A stretch of DNA of 64,000 bases from an uncultured Flavobacterium sp. (GTDB lineage Bacteria; Bacteroidota; Bacteroidia; Flavobacteriales; Flavobacteriaceae), in NCBI RefSeq assembly GCF_946478785.1, contig NZ_CAMLDD010000001.1, positions 186,001-250,000 of the forward strand. Reading direction: 5' to 3'. Of the stretch, positions 26,502-35,988 are shown in pieces (the stretch's first letter is position 1; every line of letters starts with the position of its first letter). The position numbers and the translations under genes were made by a program. Below the pieces are notes generated by a model. The model saw only the letters and a list, made by a program, of their open reading frames with translations. It was not told where the DNA came from and searched no databases.

Positions 26502-29500
26502 TTGAAGAAATTTTTTATTAATATAATTGTATTAATGGGATTTTACGCACTTACTGTAGCGCAGGAGAATCCGGTTAAATTTCTTGACATATCGGATGGG
26601 TTGTCTAATAATTCGGTTACGACTATATTTCAGGATAATGAAGGATATATGTGGTTTGGAACTTATGACGGACTCAATCGTTATGATGGATATAATTTTA
26701 AAGTTTTCCGTAATCGTATCAATGATAAAAAGTCGCTCTTGTTCAATACCATTTATAATATTGAGGGCGACTCAAATAAAAATATCTGGGTTGGAGGTTC
26801 AGACGGTGTCTGCATTTACAACAAAAAAACGGCAGCATTTCATCCTGTCCGATTTACTTCAAACAAAAAGACCGAAGTCGTTAGAGACATCATACATCAT
26901 ATAAAAGCCGTTTCTGAAAACCGGGTACTTGTTGCTTCCCAAAACCTGGGTTTAATTGCTTTCGAGAATGGTTCCTTTATTGGCAGGCGTGTTCCGCTTG
27001 TAAGGTTAAGAAACAGAAATGTTATTAATAATTATGATGCAATCACTATTCAGGAGGATAAAAAAAATACGCGCTGCTGGGTTTACGTGCGCAATGTGGG
27101 GCTTTGCAATTACAGCTATGATTCTAAAAAACTGCAGGTTGTTTTTCCTTTTTTTGCAGAAGTAAAAACAATGAAACTGGCTGCTGACGGAAATCTTTGG
27201 CTAGGAACTGATGAAGGGCTCTTTTTGTTAAATACAAAATCTGGTTCTCTTTCTCAGAATTATTTTTCGAACAAATGTATTATAACCGGGATTCATCTGG
27301 AAAAAGAAGGAGAGATCTGGCTTACTACAGATGGCTGCGGTATTTATCAGGTTCTTGGAAAAAGTAAAAAAGCGATTCCGTATAATGAATTAAATGATAA
27401 TCAGCTGGCCAAAAGTAATTCGGTTTGGAGTTTGTATAAAGACAAAGCGGGAAACAAATGGTTTGGTTCCTTGCGGGGCGGGATAAGCATGCTGAGCAAT
27501 ACGCCACAATATTTTAAAAGTGTAAGGGACAAGGCCAAAGATCCAGCCGAAAACTTTATTTTGTCTTTCTGTGAAGATGAAAAAAATAATGTATGGGTAG
27601 GTACAGATGGTGCAGGTTTAAAATACTGGGATAGAAAAAGCAATACTTATATCAATTATGGCAATAAGCTTTCGAGTAGTTTCATTACCGGTATAATCCG
27701 TGATGATAATAATGATATCTGGCTTTCTACCTGGGCTGGCGGTGTAAACCGAATTAATAAAAAGAATAATACTGTAACGCAGTTTTTATGTTACAACCCT
27801 TTTACGAAACAAAACGAAAAAAACATTTGGTTTGTTTATAAGGACTCAAAAGCTAATATTTGGGCAAGTGCTACAAATGAAGGTTCTTTATACATTTTTG
27901 ACCGTACAGCAGGCCGTTTTGCTATTTTTGACAAGGATATCAATAATTTGCAGTGCCTGACAGAAACAAGTGATGGAAAATTGTGGGGAGGAAATTACAC
28001 TACGCTTTTTTCTATAGAAAAAGGAAGCCGGAAGATCAACAAAACAACAATTGGCAAGCCTGTTCGCTGTATTCATGAAGACAAAGAAAAAAATCTCTGG
28101 CTGGGAACCCAGGAAGGTGGCTTGTTATTGTTTGACAGAAAAACAAATACATTTAAGAGATTTACAACTGATAATGGCCTGCCTTCGAATACCATTTTAA
28201 GATTACTCGAAGATAAAGAAGGAAATCTTTGGATGAGTACTTATAACGGTATTTGCAGATTTGATAAAAAGAGAAAAACGTTTAGGAATTTTTCTGTAAA
28301 TGACGGACTGCAAAGCAATCAGTTTAGCTTTAATGCCGGAATTAAATTAGCCAGCGGAGAGTTTTTATTTGGAGGAATAAATGGTTTTAGCATCTTTTTT
28401 CCTGAAACTATTAAGAGTTTTAATCAGGAGAATAACTTATTGCTGACAGATTTTTATGTAAACAATCAGCCAATTGAGGAAAGTAAGGCCGAAGTGATTT
28501 CAGGGGAAAATCAGGGCAAGATAAAAGAAGTCAGTTTAGCTTATGATCAAACCACTTTATCACTCGATTTTGTCGCCCTGGATTATAACAATGCAGATAA
28601 GATCAATTATGCTTATTTTCTTGATGGCTGGGACGATCAATGGAATTACGTGGGTCAGACCCGAAAAGCAAATTACTCAAGATTACCTGAAGGAAAATAT
28701 ACTTTTAAAGTAAAAACAACCAATTTTAAAGGCGGATGGAACAAAGAAGTAAGTCTTGTTTCTATAGAAGTTTTACCCCCGTGGTACAGAACCTGGTGGG
28801 CTTATTTATTGTATTTATTGACAGTTGTCGGAATCCTTTTTGCTTATCTGCAATACAATAAAAACAAAGAAAGATTAAAATATAAGGTTAAAATTGCCGA
28901 ACTGGAAAGCAAGAAGGAAAGGGAAATAGCCGAAAAACAATCGTCGATGTTTACCTATATATCACACGAATTCAGAACACCGCTTTCGCTAATTATAAAT
29001 CCGCTGAAAAAAGCGGTACAGAAAGAAAGTGTTCAAAATGGTTCTTCAGGAAGTGATTTAGCGATTGCACATCGAAATGCAAGAAGACTTTTAAGTCTGG
29101 TAGATCAGTTGTTGCTTTTTCGTAAAGCCGAAAATGATGCCGACTCTCTCAGATTATCTACTATCAATGTTAATAATTTGTGTAATGAAGTATATCAGTG
29201 TTTTGTAAATCAGGCAAAAGATAAGAATATTCAATACAACTTTACTATTCCGGATCATGACATTATGATTATAGGAGATTATGAGAAAATTGAAATTTCG
29301 TTGTTCAATCTGATGTCAAATGCGTTTAAGTATACCCATGCTGGCGGAGAAATTAATCTTATATTGACTGAAAATGAAACCGATGTAATACTTGAAATTT
29401 TAGATAATGGTGTTGGTATAGAGCAAAAAGATATTGAGGTTATCTTCGAAAAATTCAGGCAGATCAATTCAAAAGTTTCGGTGGGAACCGGTTTCGGAAT

Positions 29501-30545
29501 CGGACTTTATATCGTGAAATATTTTACCGATAAACATAAAGGGACCGTAAGCTGTACCAGTGAACCGGGTAAAGGAAGTGCTTTTAAATTAACATTTTTA
29601 AAAGGAAGCAGCCATTTTGAAGATGTTGAAATAACAAATGATATTCCGCAAAGAAGTCAGTTATTTAATGAATTGATACTCGATGAAATAGAAGAAAATA
29701 ATCAGTCTTCAGAAATAGTTTCAGAAAATGATTTTAAGAATAACTTGCTTACCGTAAAACGTACCATTTTGATTATTGATGATAATGCGGAAATCAGAGG
29801 ATATCTGATCAAATTATTTTCAGGAAATTATATCGTTTACAGCGCAGAAAATGGAGAAGAAGGTTTGAAACTGACAAAAAAACACATGCCGGATCTTGTA
29901 ATCAGCGATATTACGATGGAAGAAATGGATGGACTCGAATTATGTCGAAAAATCAAGGAAAGTGATAATTTATCTCATATACCGGTTATTTTGCTAACAG
30001 CATCAAAAAATCAGGAAACACATCTTCAGGGAATCAGCGATGGTGCCGATGATTACATTACAAAGCCTTTTGATGACGATATTTTAGTTGCAAGAGTAGA
30101 ATCACTTTTAAAAAACCGCAGCAATCTTCGAACTTATTTCCTAGACAGTATAACACTTAAGGAAAATACACAAAAAGTTCCTGTAGAATATCAGGAAATC
30201 TTAAAAAGATGTATCGATATTATAGAAACTAATATTCATAAAAAAGATTTTACCATTAAGAATTTTGCTATGGAAATGGGTATGAGCCACAGAACTCTTT
30301 ACACAAAAATTAAAATCATTTCGGGGCAGACTTTAAATGCTTTTATTCGTTCGGTTAGAATAAGAAGAGCTGCTATGCTCATGCTTACCGAAGAAATGAA
30401 TATTGCCCAGGCAAGTGCTGAGGTTGGTTTTGAAGACCCAAAATATTTTAGACAGCAATTTGTAAAATTATTTGGTATGACACCTTCTGAATACATTAAA
30501 AAATATAAAACCTCTTTTAATGCCGATTTGAATATCATAAAATAA
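26502..30545 (+). CDS. Hybrid two-component system regulator (HTCS) of the glycan locus
   Basis: A 1347-residue one-protein two-component system of the kind that controls Bacteroidota glycan loci. It starts at a TTG, supported by the signal peptide that follows (KKFFINIIVLMGFYALTVAQ). The periplasmic region (about 21-690) is a two-component-regulator propeller (repeated DNxGxxWxGTxxGL-type strands) and a Y_Y_Y domain (about 690-760). One membrane helix is at about 764-785. The kinase region follows: HisKA with SHEFRTP at about 822 and an ATPase domain with NAFKYT and DNGVGI. A receiver (IDDN at 1092, phospho-Asp in VISDIT near 1136) and an AraC-type HTH (about 1230-1340) complete it. It is directly upstream of the SusCD genes. 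Confidence 0.95.
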   Translation: MKKFFINIIVLMGFYALTVAQENPVKFLDISDGLSNNSVTTIFQDNEGYMWFGTYDGLNRYDGYNFKVFRNRINDKKSLLFNTIYNIEGDSNKNIWVGGSDGVCIYNKKTAAFHPVRFTSNKKTEVVRDIIHHIKAVSENRVLVASQNLGLIAFENGSFIGRRVPLVRLRNRNVINNYDAITIQEDKKNTRCWVYVRNVGLCNYSYDSKKLQVVFPFFAEVKTMKLAADGNLWLGTDEGLFLLNTKSGSLSQNYFSNKCIITGIHLEKEGEIWLTTDGCGIYQVLGKSKKAIPYNELNDNQLAKSNSVWSLYKDKAGNKWFGSLRGGISMLSNTPQYFKSVRDKAKDPAENFILSFCEDEKNNVWVGTDGAGLKYWDRKSNTYINYGNKLSSSFITGIIRDDNNDIWLSTWAGGVNRINKKNNTVTQFLCYNPFTKQNEKNIWFVYKDSKANIWASATNEGSLYIFDRTAGRFAIFDKDINNLQCLTETSDGKLWGGNYTTLFSIEKGSRKINKTTIGKPVRCIHEDKEKNLWLGTQEGGLLLFDRKTNTFKRFTTDNGLPSNTILRLLEDKEGNLWMSTYNGICRFDKKRKTFRNFSVNDGLQSNQFSFNAGIKLASGEFLFGGINGFSIFFPETIKSFNQENNLLLTDFYVNNQPIEESKAEVISGENQGKIKEVSLAYDQTTLSLDFVALDYNNADKINYAYFLDGWDDQWNYVGQTRKANYSRLPEGKYTFKVKTTNFKGGWNKEVSLVSIEVLPPWYRTWWAYLLYLLTVVGILFAYLQYNKNKERLKYKVKIAELESKKEREIAEKQSSMFTYISHEFRTPLSLIINPLKKAVQKESVQNGSSGSDLAIAHRNARRLLSLVDQLLLFRKAENDADSLRLSTINVNNLCNEVYQCFVNQAKDKNIQYNFTIPDHDIMIIGDYEKIEISLFNLMSNAFKYTHAGGEINLILTENETDVILEILDNGVGIEQKDIEVIFEKFRQINSKVSVGTGFGIGLYIVKYFTDKHKGTVSCTSEPGKGSAFKLTFLKGSSHFEDVEITNDIPQRSQLFNELILDEIEENNQSSEIVSENDFKNNLLTVKRTILIIDDNAEIRGYLIKLFSGNYIVYSAENGEEGLKLTKKHMPDLVISDITMEEMDGLELCRKIKESDNLSHIPVILLTASKNQETHLQGISDGADDYITKPFDDDILVARVESLLKNRSNLRTYFLDSITLKENTQKVPVEYQEILKRCIDIIETNIHKKDFTIKNFAMEMGMSHRTLYTKIKIISGQTLNAFIRSVRIRRAAMLMLTEEMNIAQASAEVGFEDPKYFRQQFVKLFGMTPSEYIKKYKTSFNADLNIIK

Positions 30546-31075
30546 CTGTAGCTTTTCTATAAAAAATGATTCAAGTCATTTTAATACCACTTAAAGTATA
30601 AAAAGTTTTTTTCCTCGCCCCACTCCTCTCCACACGATCGAAAGCGAACTGGTGAAGCAAGGAAGAGGAAATTAAAAAAGTCGGATTATTTCATATTTCT
30701 AAATGGTACAAGTTTACTTGTAAGCCTGAACGATAGTGTACAAAGTGAAATAAATAGCATCTGTAATTTCTTTTATGCGGATCCTCCTGCGTTGTGACAA
30801 TAAAAACCAGGAAAAGAAAGTTTTGCAAATAAAAAGTAGAAATAATATTTAAGCCAATTAGCCCAATCTGGAATTTCTAAAAAAGGTAGCAGAACACACG
30901 AAGTAAATCCCATTCATAAAGCAACGTATTTTAATATTATACTTCACAATAAAAGAAGCCACAAACTGTTTTAACAGTAAATAAAAATTCAGAGAAACAA
31001 TTGTATATAATTCAAAAAAAATATGATATTTTTTCACACTCTATAATTTTTAGTCTAAAATAAACGCTAATTACC

Positions 31076-31106
31076 AATTTGACCTCCTTTTTTTTCGAAT
31101 TTGACC
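31076..31106 (+). promoter_or_regulatory. Candidate HTCS operator: direct repeat AATTTGACC
   Basis: AATTTGACC at 31076-31084 and again at 31098-31106, start to start 22 bp, about two helical turns. AraC-type HTHs of HTCS proteins bind direct repeats at such spacing. A TAnnTTTG-like box (TTACTTTG, 31131-31138) lies 24 bp after the second copy, which is where an activator-dependent promoter would be expected. Function is inference. Confidence 0.5.
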
Positions 31107-31274
31107 CTCATCAAAATTTCAAACTAAACATTACTTTGCATAATCAGGTTAATATGTTAGTTGTGTTACTGAGAGTGTTATAAGTGTTTGTTTTACGATA
31201 AGTTTTTTGTCTGTTAAAGAATTGAGCTTTCTTTAAGTAAGATAGTAAGAGTTGATTTTACATAATTACTTATC

Positions 31275-31306
31275 TAAACCCCGTGGTTTAAAAATTACGG
31301 GGTTTA
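31275..31306. promoter_or_regulatory. Perfect 10-bp hairpin in the leader of the glycan operon
   Basis: TAAACCCCGT (31275-31284) pairs fully with ACGGGGTTTA (31297-31306), 12-nt loop. It is GC-rich compared with its surroundings and is inside the presumed leader, 195 nt before the first start codon. No T-run follows on either strand, so it is not a standard terminator. It may be a processing or stabilising structure. Confidence 0.55.
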
Positions 31307-31501
31307 ATTAAAATAATGCTGCCTGAATTAATTAAAAAAAACAAAGACCGGATATCAAATATTAATTAAAACCCATGTATATGAAAATAAAAGAGTAACC
31401 ATTTTGCAGTTGCTTGTCTCAAAAAAGAAAGAGATGAACATACATATTTGCAACTTTTTAAGATTTAAAAAACCAAACTAACCTAACTTAAAACCAAAGA
31501 A

Positions 31502-32899
31502 ATGAAAAAAAATATATTTTTATTTTTTCTTGCCTTTTGTGCAGTCCTTTTTAACGGATGCCAAAATAACGAGTCAGATTTCCCTAGTTCTGACAATCCT
31601 ACAGTAGTTATTTCTACAAAAGAAATTTATGGTGCGCCAACCAGAAAATTTGAAATAAAAGCCGCTTTGGCTGATGACCTGGGATTAAAGAGTGTACAAA
31701 TTCAAATTCCTGAATTATCCCTTGATAAAGTGATTACGTTTGAAACAAATCCTTTGCTTGAAACCTACGATTTAAGTTATTTTTTCGAAGTTCCTGCAAA
31801 CAGAGGAACCTCTGAAGCTTTCAAAATTAAATTGAAAATAACAGACGTTTCAGGAAATTCAATTGATGAAGAGATCAACCTGCGCCTGGACGGAGAATTT
31901 GCTGCTCCTGCAATAAGCATGATTACTCCAAAAGAAGGAGCTGTTATTTTATTATCAACCAGTAATTTGCTGCCGGTAAATTTTGTAGTTAATGACGATT
32001 CCGGAATTGATTATGTTCAGGTTAAATGTGAGGCTCTTGGTATAGACGAAACAGTTCAGTTAACTGATGCTCCACAATCCTATACTTTCAATAAAACATA
32101 TACATTACCCGTTACGGCTGATAATTATGTTTTAACCATTACGGCAAAAGATAAATTTGCAATTCCAAATACAGGAAGTCTAAACATCAATATTGTGGCT
32201 ACCAATGAGTATCCGGCTATATATTTATGTGATCAGCCAAAAGGAACCAATCTTATGACAGATGCAGTGGGTGTTCCGATGTATTTTCACGAGAAAGCCG
32301 GTCAGGATTTTGAATTTAAATATTATGCCGATAAAGATAACAAAGAAATTTATTTCTTAGGACAGGAATCAGACTTTGCCCCACACTGTTTTGGATTAGA
32401 TGCTTCAGGAAATTTAATGGATGATGTGGCTTCAACACCAATTATCTTACCTGCAAAAGGATATTATGTTATAAAAGTAAATCCAAACACATTGAAATAT
32501 ACAGCAACTCAATACACGCCATCCAGCAAAGTTTGGGCAGATATTGCCAACGGACTATGGCATGATGAAGAGGCTCAAAGAAAACCTTTCGTGAGTGTTT
32601 GCGGTGGCGGAATTCAGGGAGCTACCTGGAATCCCTGGGATGCATGGCTTCAAAAAGGATTGCATTTAGCAAATAACCCAAACAATCCTTATCAATTAGT
32701 GGGAGAATTCACAGTGACAGGAACAATGGAAGCTACTTTTACCGGTCAATGGTGGAGCCCGTCATGGAGATTGATTAAAAATGGTATTGCTACGATGTCG
32801 CCGGGAGAAAACGGCAATGCTAAATATCCAGCTGCTCCCGGAGTTTACAAAGTAGTTCTTGATACCGAGTTAGAAAGAGCTTTTATAACAAAAAAATAA
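31502..32899 (+). CDS. Surface glycan-binding lipoprotein of the PUL (SGBP/SusE-F-like)
   Basis: A 465-residue lipoprotein: signal peptide MKKNIFLFFLAFCAVLFNGC with lipobox FNGC. The mature part has two Ig-like or SusE-like strands-only domains (about 35-245; motifs like NPTVVISTKEIYG and ISMITPKEGAVILLSTSN). The C-terminal region (about 245-465) contains many aromatic residues (WADIANGLWHDE, WNPWDAWLQKG, FTGQWWSPSWRLIKNG) suited to stacking on sugars. It has no catalytic motif. It is the first gene of the operon, just upstream of SusC, which suggests it captures glycan at the cell surface. The exact family (for example a DUF5121-type protein) I cannot confirm without a search. Confidence 0.78.
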   Translation: MKKNIFLFFLAFCAVLFNGCQNNESDFPSSDNPTVVISTKEIYGAPTRKFEIKAALADDLGLKSVQIQIPELSLDKVITFETNPLLETYDLSYFFEVPANRGTSEAFKIKLKITDVSGNSIDEEINLRLDGEFAAPAISMITPKEGAVILLSTSNLLPVNFVVNDDSGIDYVQVKCEALGIDETVQLTDAPQSYTFNKTYTLPVTADNYVLTITAKDKFAIPNTGSLNINIVATNEYPAIYLCDQPKGTNLMTDAVGVPMYFHEKAGQDFEFKYYADKDNKEIYFLGQESDFAPHCFGLDASGNLMDDVASTPIILPAKGYYVIKVNPNTLKYTATQYTPSSKVWADIANGLWHDEEAQRKPFVSVCGGGIQGATWNPWDAWLQKGLHLANNPNNPYQLVGEFTVTGTMEATFTGQWWSPSWRLIKNGIATMSPGENGNAKYPAAPGVYKVVLDTELERAFITKK

Positions 32900-32944
32900 T
32901 TTGTTATAGTATTGTTATAACATTAATAAATAAAATAGCTAAAT

Positions 32945-35900
32945 ATGAAATTTAAATATATATGGTTTTTTATTGTCTTATTATGCAGTGCTGCATCATT
33001 TGGGCAAATAACGATCAAAGGAACCGTGAAGGATAAAGCCAATGTGCCAATTCCGGGGGTTAATGTAATTGTTAAAGGAACTTCTAACTCAACAGCATCT
33101 GATTTTGACGGAAAGTTTTCGCTTTCTGTTCCTAATAAAAATGCTAAGATTGAATTTTCTTTTATCGGTTTTACAACCAAACTGGTAGATACCGGAGATA
33201 AAACAACTCTCGATGTCATCATGGAGGAATCCAGCCAGATTTTGGATGAGATAGTAGTAGTAGGTTATGCTTCTGTTAAAAAGAGTGATGTAACCAGTTC
33301 TATTTCTTCAGTAAAAGGAAAAGAACTTCAAACGATGACCGTTGGTAACGTGACTGAATCTTTACAGGGAAAAGTTGCCGGGGTTCAGGTTACAGGACAA
33401 GGTGGTCCGGGAGCACAACCCAGGGTTTTGATTCGTGGTATTTCTACCATAAACCTGAGTACAGATCCGCTTTATGTAGTTGATGGTATTCCGATGGGAA
33501 CAAGTATTAACTTCTTGAGTAACAACGAAATTGAATCGATGGAAGTATTAAAAGATGCTTCTGCAAGTGCAATTTACGGGTCACGTGCATCAAATGGGGT
33601 TATCCTTATTACAACAAAAAAAGGGAAAGCCGGAAAAACGAGATTTAATTTTGATTTGAGTTCAGGTTTTCAAATGATGGACAATCCATATAATATGGCA
33701 GATGCTGAGGGTTATGCCACTATTATGAATAGAGCTTATAATAATTCTGGTTATGCAGATTATTTATCAAATCCATCGCAATACAGAGGAAAAACTACCG
33801 ATTGGTGGGGTGCCGGAATTAAAAAAGCATCTCCTGTAACCAATGCTTCTTTAGGAGTTAGCGGTGGTTCTGATAAGCATACTTATGCTGTTAGCCTGAA
33901 CTATTATGATTCAGAATCGATGTATGAAGTAGGAGGTTGGGAAAGAATTACAATGAGAATCAATAATGATTTTAAATTCTCTGATAAATTCTCTGCAGGA
34001 ATAACTTTAAACCCACGTTACGAAACTTGGGGAGGACCAGGAAACTGGGCAGATTTTGATAAAATTGATCCAATAACGCCAATTTACAAACCTGCAGACC
34101 AATTAACAGGACTAGAAAACGAGTACAGTATTTTCGCACGTTCCCCATCTTATGTTTGGAATCCGGTTGCTGCCGTAAAAAGACACGATGATTATACAGA
34201 TCAGTATAACTTAAATACAAATGGTTATTTGCAATACGTACCAATTAAAGGATTGGTTATTCGCACGCAGGCATCTATTGAAGTTGGAAATAAGGTGCAA
34301 AGTATATTTAAACCAGATTTCATTATTGATGCCGCTCACGAAAAAGCTGAAATTAATAGTGTAGAAAGAAGAGCGACTACAAATACAGACTGGACCTGGC
34401 AGACTACAGCTACTTATTCCAGAACATTTGCAGAGAAACATAATGCTTCTTTAATGGTTGGTAGTACGATGGAAGAGTATAATGGTAATGATGTTTGGGG
34501 TTATGGTGAAGGTATTCCTAACAACTCAAATTCTATGAGAGAGGTAAATGCAGCAACTAAAAACCGTGATAGCGAAGGTAACAGCTGGTCAAGTTCTGTG
34601 ATGTCTTATATTTCACGTCTTTCTTATAATTATGACAGTAAATATTATTTTACTGGTACTTTCAGACGTGATGGTTCCTCTAAGTTTATGGCAAATAACA
34701 AATGGGCTAATTTTCCTTCAGCTTCTGTATCGTGGAGAATTTCGAATGAAGGTTTTATGGAATCTACAAGAGAGGTATTAAGCGATCTTAGATTTAGAGC
34801 TGGTTGGGGTAAAGTTGGGAATCAGGGTTTGCCAGATGCGGTTTATCAGTCAAAAATCAAGCAAGGTTTTTACGTTATAGGAGATAATATTGTAGACACA
34901 ACGTATCCGGATACTATGGCTAACAAAGATATTAAGTGGGAAACAGTAGAAGATATCAATTTTGGACTTGATTTTGCATTGTGGAAAAACAAACTTTCAG
35001 GCTCATTAGAATACTATCAAAAGAAAACCAATGATATGATATTCAAAAAACAGTTTCCAACCTACAGCGGTTTTCCGGGATTCTCAACAATCTGGACAAA
35101 CGTAGGTTCTATGCAATCGAGTGGTATTGACTTATTGATTTCTTATAAAGATAAAAAAGGGGATTTCTCTTATGGTGCAGATGTAACTTTTACGACTGTA
35201 AATGTAGAGATGATGTCTTTATCATCAGAAGGAGAAAAACTTTATGGAGCAGGAAACAGAACGTTGACAGTTAAAGGTGATGTGCCGGGATATTTTTACG
35301 GATATGTTGCAGATGGTCTGTTTCAAAATCAAACAGAACTTAATTCGCACACTGACGAACACGGAACGAAATTACAGCCATATGCACAAGCAGGTGATAT
35401 TCGTTTCAAAGACGTAAACGGAGATGGAAAATTAGACGATCAAGACAGAACAAAAATTGGTTCTCCATGGGCTGATTATAATGTTGGTTTAAATTTAAGC
35501 TTCGCATACAAACAATTTGATTTGGTAGCTAATTTCTATTCAAGCATTGGAAACGATATCGTAAATCAGAACATTTCAGATTTATACAATGGTACAAGCT
35601 TAACAAATAAGGTAAGCGGACTAGATCAGATGGCATGGCATGGAGAAGGAACTTCAAATTATGTTCCTCGTTTGTCTAAAGATGACAATAACGAAAATTT
35701 CTCTAAATTTTCTTCTTTTTATGTGGAAGATGGTTCATTTGTACGAATGAAAAACTTACAGGTAGGATTTTCTTTCTACAATAAATTCGGATTAGATAAA
35801 TTGAGATTATCATTGTCAGGCCAGAATTTATGGACATGGACAAACTATACAGGTGTTGATCCGGAAGTTGCAGGAGGAGATACTAAGAAAGATGATGGAG

Positions 35901-35977
35901 TTAAAGGATCAGGTTTTGGAGGATGGAATTATCCGGTTCAGCCAACAATTTTGATGGGTCTTAATGTAGCATTTTAA
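32945..35977 (+). CDS. SusC/RagA-family TonB-dependent transporter
   Basis: A 1010-residue outer-membrane transporter for oligosaccharides. Signal peptide ends in SFGQ (MKFKYIWFFIVLLCSAASFG). A carboxypeptidase-D-like domain follows (ITIKGTVKDKANVPIPGVNV, about residues 22-90), then a TonB-box-like segment (LDEIVVVGYAS, about 98-108). The plug domain has SLQGKVAGVQV, RVLIRGIST and DPLYVVDGIP (about 120-230), and a C-terminal beta-barrel ends with aromatic Phe (LMGLNVAF). It is 45 bp after the SGBP gene and 11 bp before SusD, the standard SusCD pairing. Import energy would come from the TonB-ExbBD complex, encoded elsewhere. The substrate is inferred from the enzymes that follow. Confidence 0.96.
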   Translation: MKFKYIWFFIVLLCSAASFGQITIKGTVKDKANVPIPGVNVIVKGTSNSTASDFDGKFSLSVPNKNAKIEFSFIGFTTKLVDTGDKTTLDVIMEESSQILDEIVVVGYASVKKSDVTSSISSVKGKELQTMTVGNVTESLQGKVAGVQVTGQGGPGAQPRVLIRGISTINLSTDPLYVVDGIPMGTSINFLSNNEIESMEVLKDASASAIYGSRASNGVILITTKKGKAGKTRFNFDLSSGFQMMDNPYNMADAEGYATIMNRAYNNSGYADYLSNPSQYRGKTTDWWGAGIKKASPVTNASLGVSGGSDKHTYAVSLNYYDSESMYEVGGWERITMRINNDFKFSDKFSAGITLNPRYETWGGPGNWADFDKIDPITPIYKPADQLTGLENEYSIFARSPSYVWNPVAAVKRHDDYTDQYNLNTNGYLQYVPIKGLVIRTQASIEVGNKVQSIFKPDFIIDAAHEKAEINSVERRATTNTDWTWQTTATYSRTFAEKHNASLMVGSTMEEYNGNDVWGYGEGIPNNSNSMREVNAATKNRDSEGNSWSSSVMSYISRLSYNYDSKYYFTGTFRRDGSSKFMANNKWANFPSASVSWRISNEGFMESTREVLSDLRFRAGWGKVGNQGLPDAVYQSKIKQGFYVIGDNIVDTTYPDTMANKDIKWETVEDINFGLDFALWKNKLSGSLEYYQKKTNDMIFKKQFPTYSGFPGFSTIWTNVGSMQSSGIDLLISYKDKKGDFSYGADVTFTTVNVEMMSLSSEGEKLYGAGNRTLTVKGDVPGYFYGYVADGLFQNQTELNSHTDEHGTKLQPYAQAGDIRFKDVNGDGKLDDQDRTKIGSPWADYNVGLNLSFAYKQFDLVANFYSSIGNDIVNQNISDLYNGTSLTNKVSGLDQMAWHGEGTSNYVPRLSKDDNNENFSKFSSFYVEDGSFVRMKNLQVGFSFYNKFGLDKLRLSLSGQNLWTWTNYTGVDPEVAGGDTKKDDGVKGSGFGGWNYPVQPTILMGLNVAF

Positions 35978-35988
35978 TAATAAAAGAC

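Larger units (their letters stand above)
30546..31501. other. Long regulatory leader between HTCS and glycan genes
   Basis: 956 bp without a convincing gene. A weak AT-rich hairpin follows the HTCS stop (30563-30582). A perfect 7-bp palindromic pair (TACAAGT-TT-ACTTGTA) is at 30707-30722. A perfect 9-bp direct repeat AATTTGACC is found twice at 22-bp spacing (31076-31084 and 31098-31106), and a 10-bp perfect hairpin is at 31275-31306. The likely promoter of the glycan operon lies after the direct repeats; TTACTTTG at 31131-31138 is close to TAnnTTTG. The long 5' leader (about 350 nt) is common for such operons. Confidence 0.55.

Noticed and set aside
30601..30700. TTCCTC/GAGGAA segment after the HTCS gene as a terminator
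   Set aside because: The pairing is short and interrupted, with a long loop; not strong enough to call.
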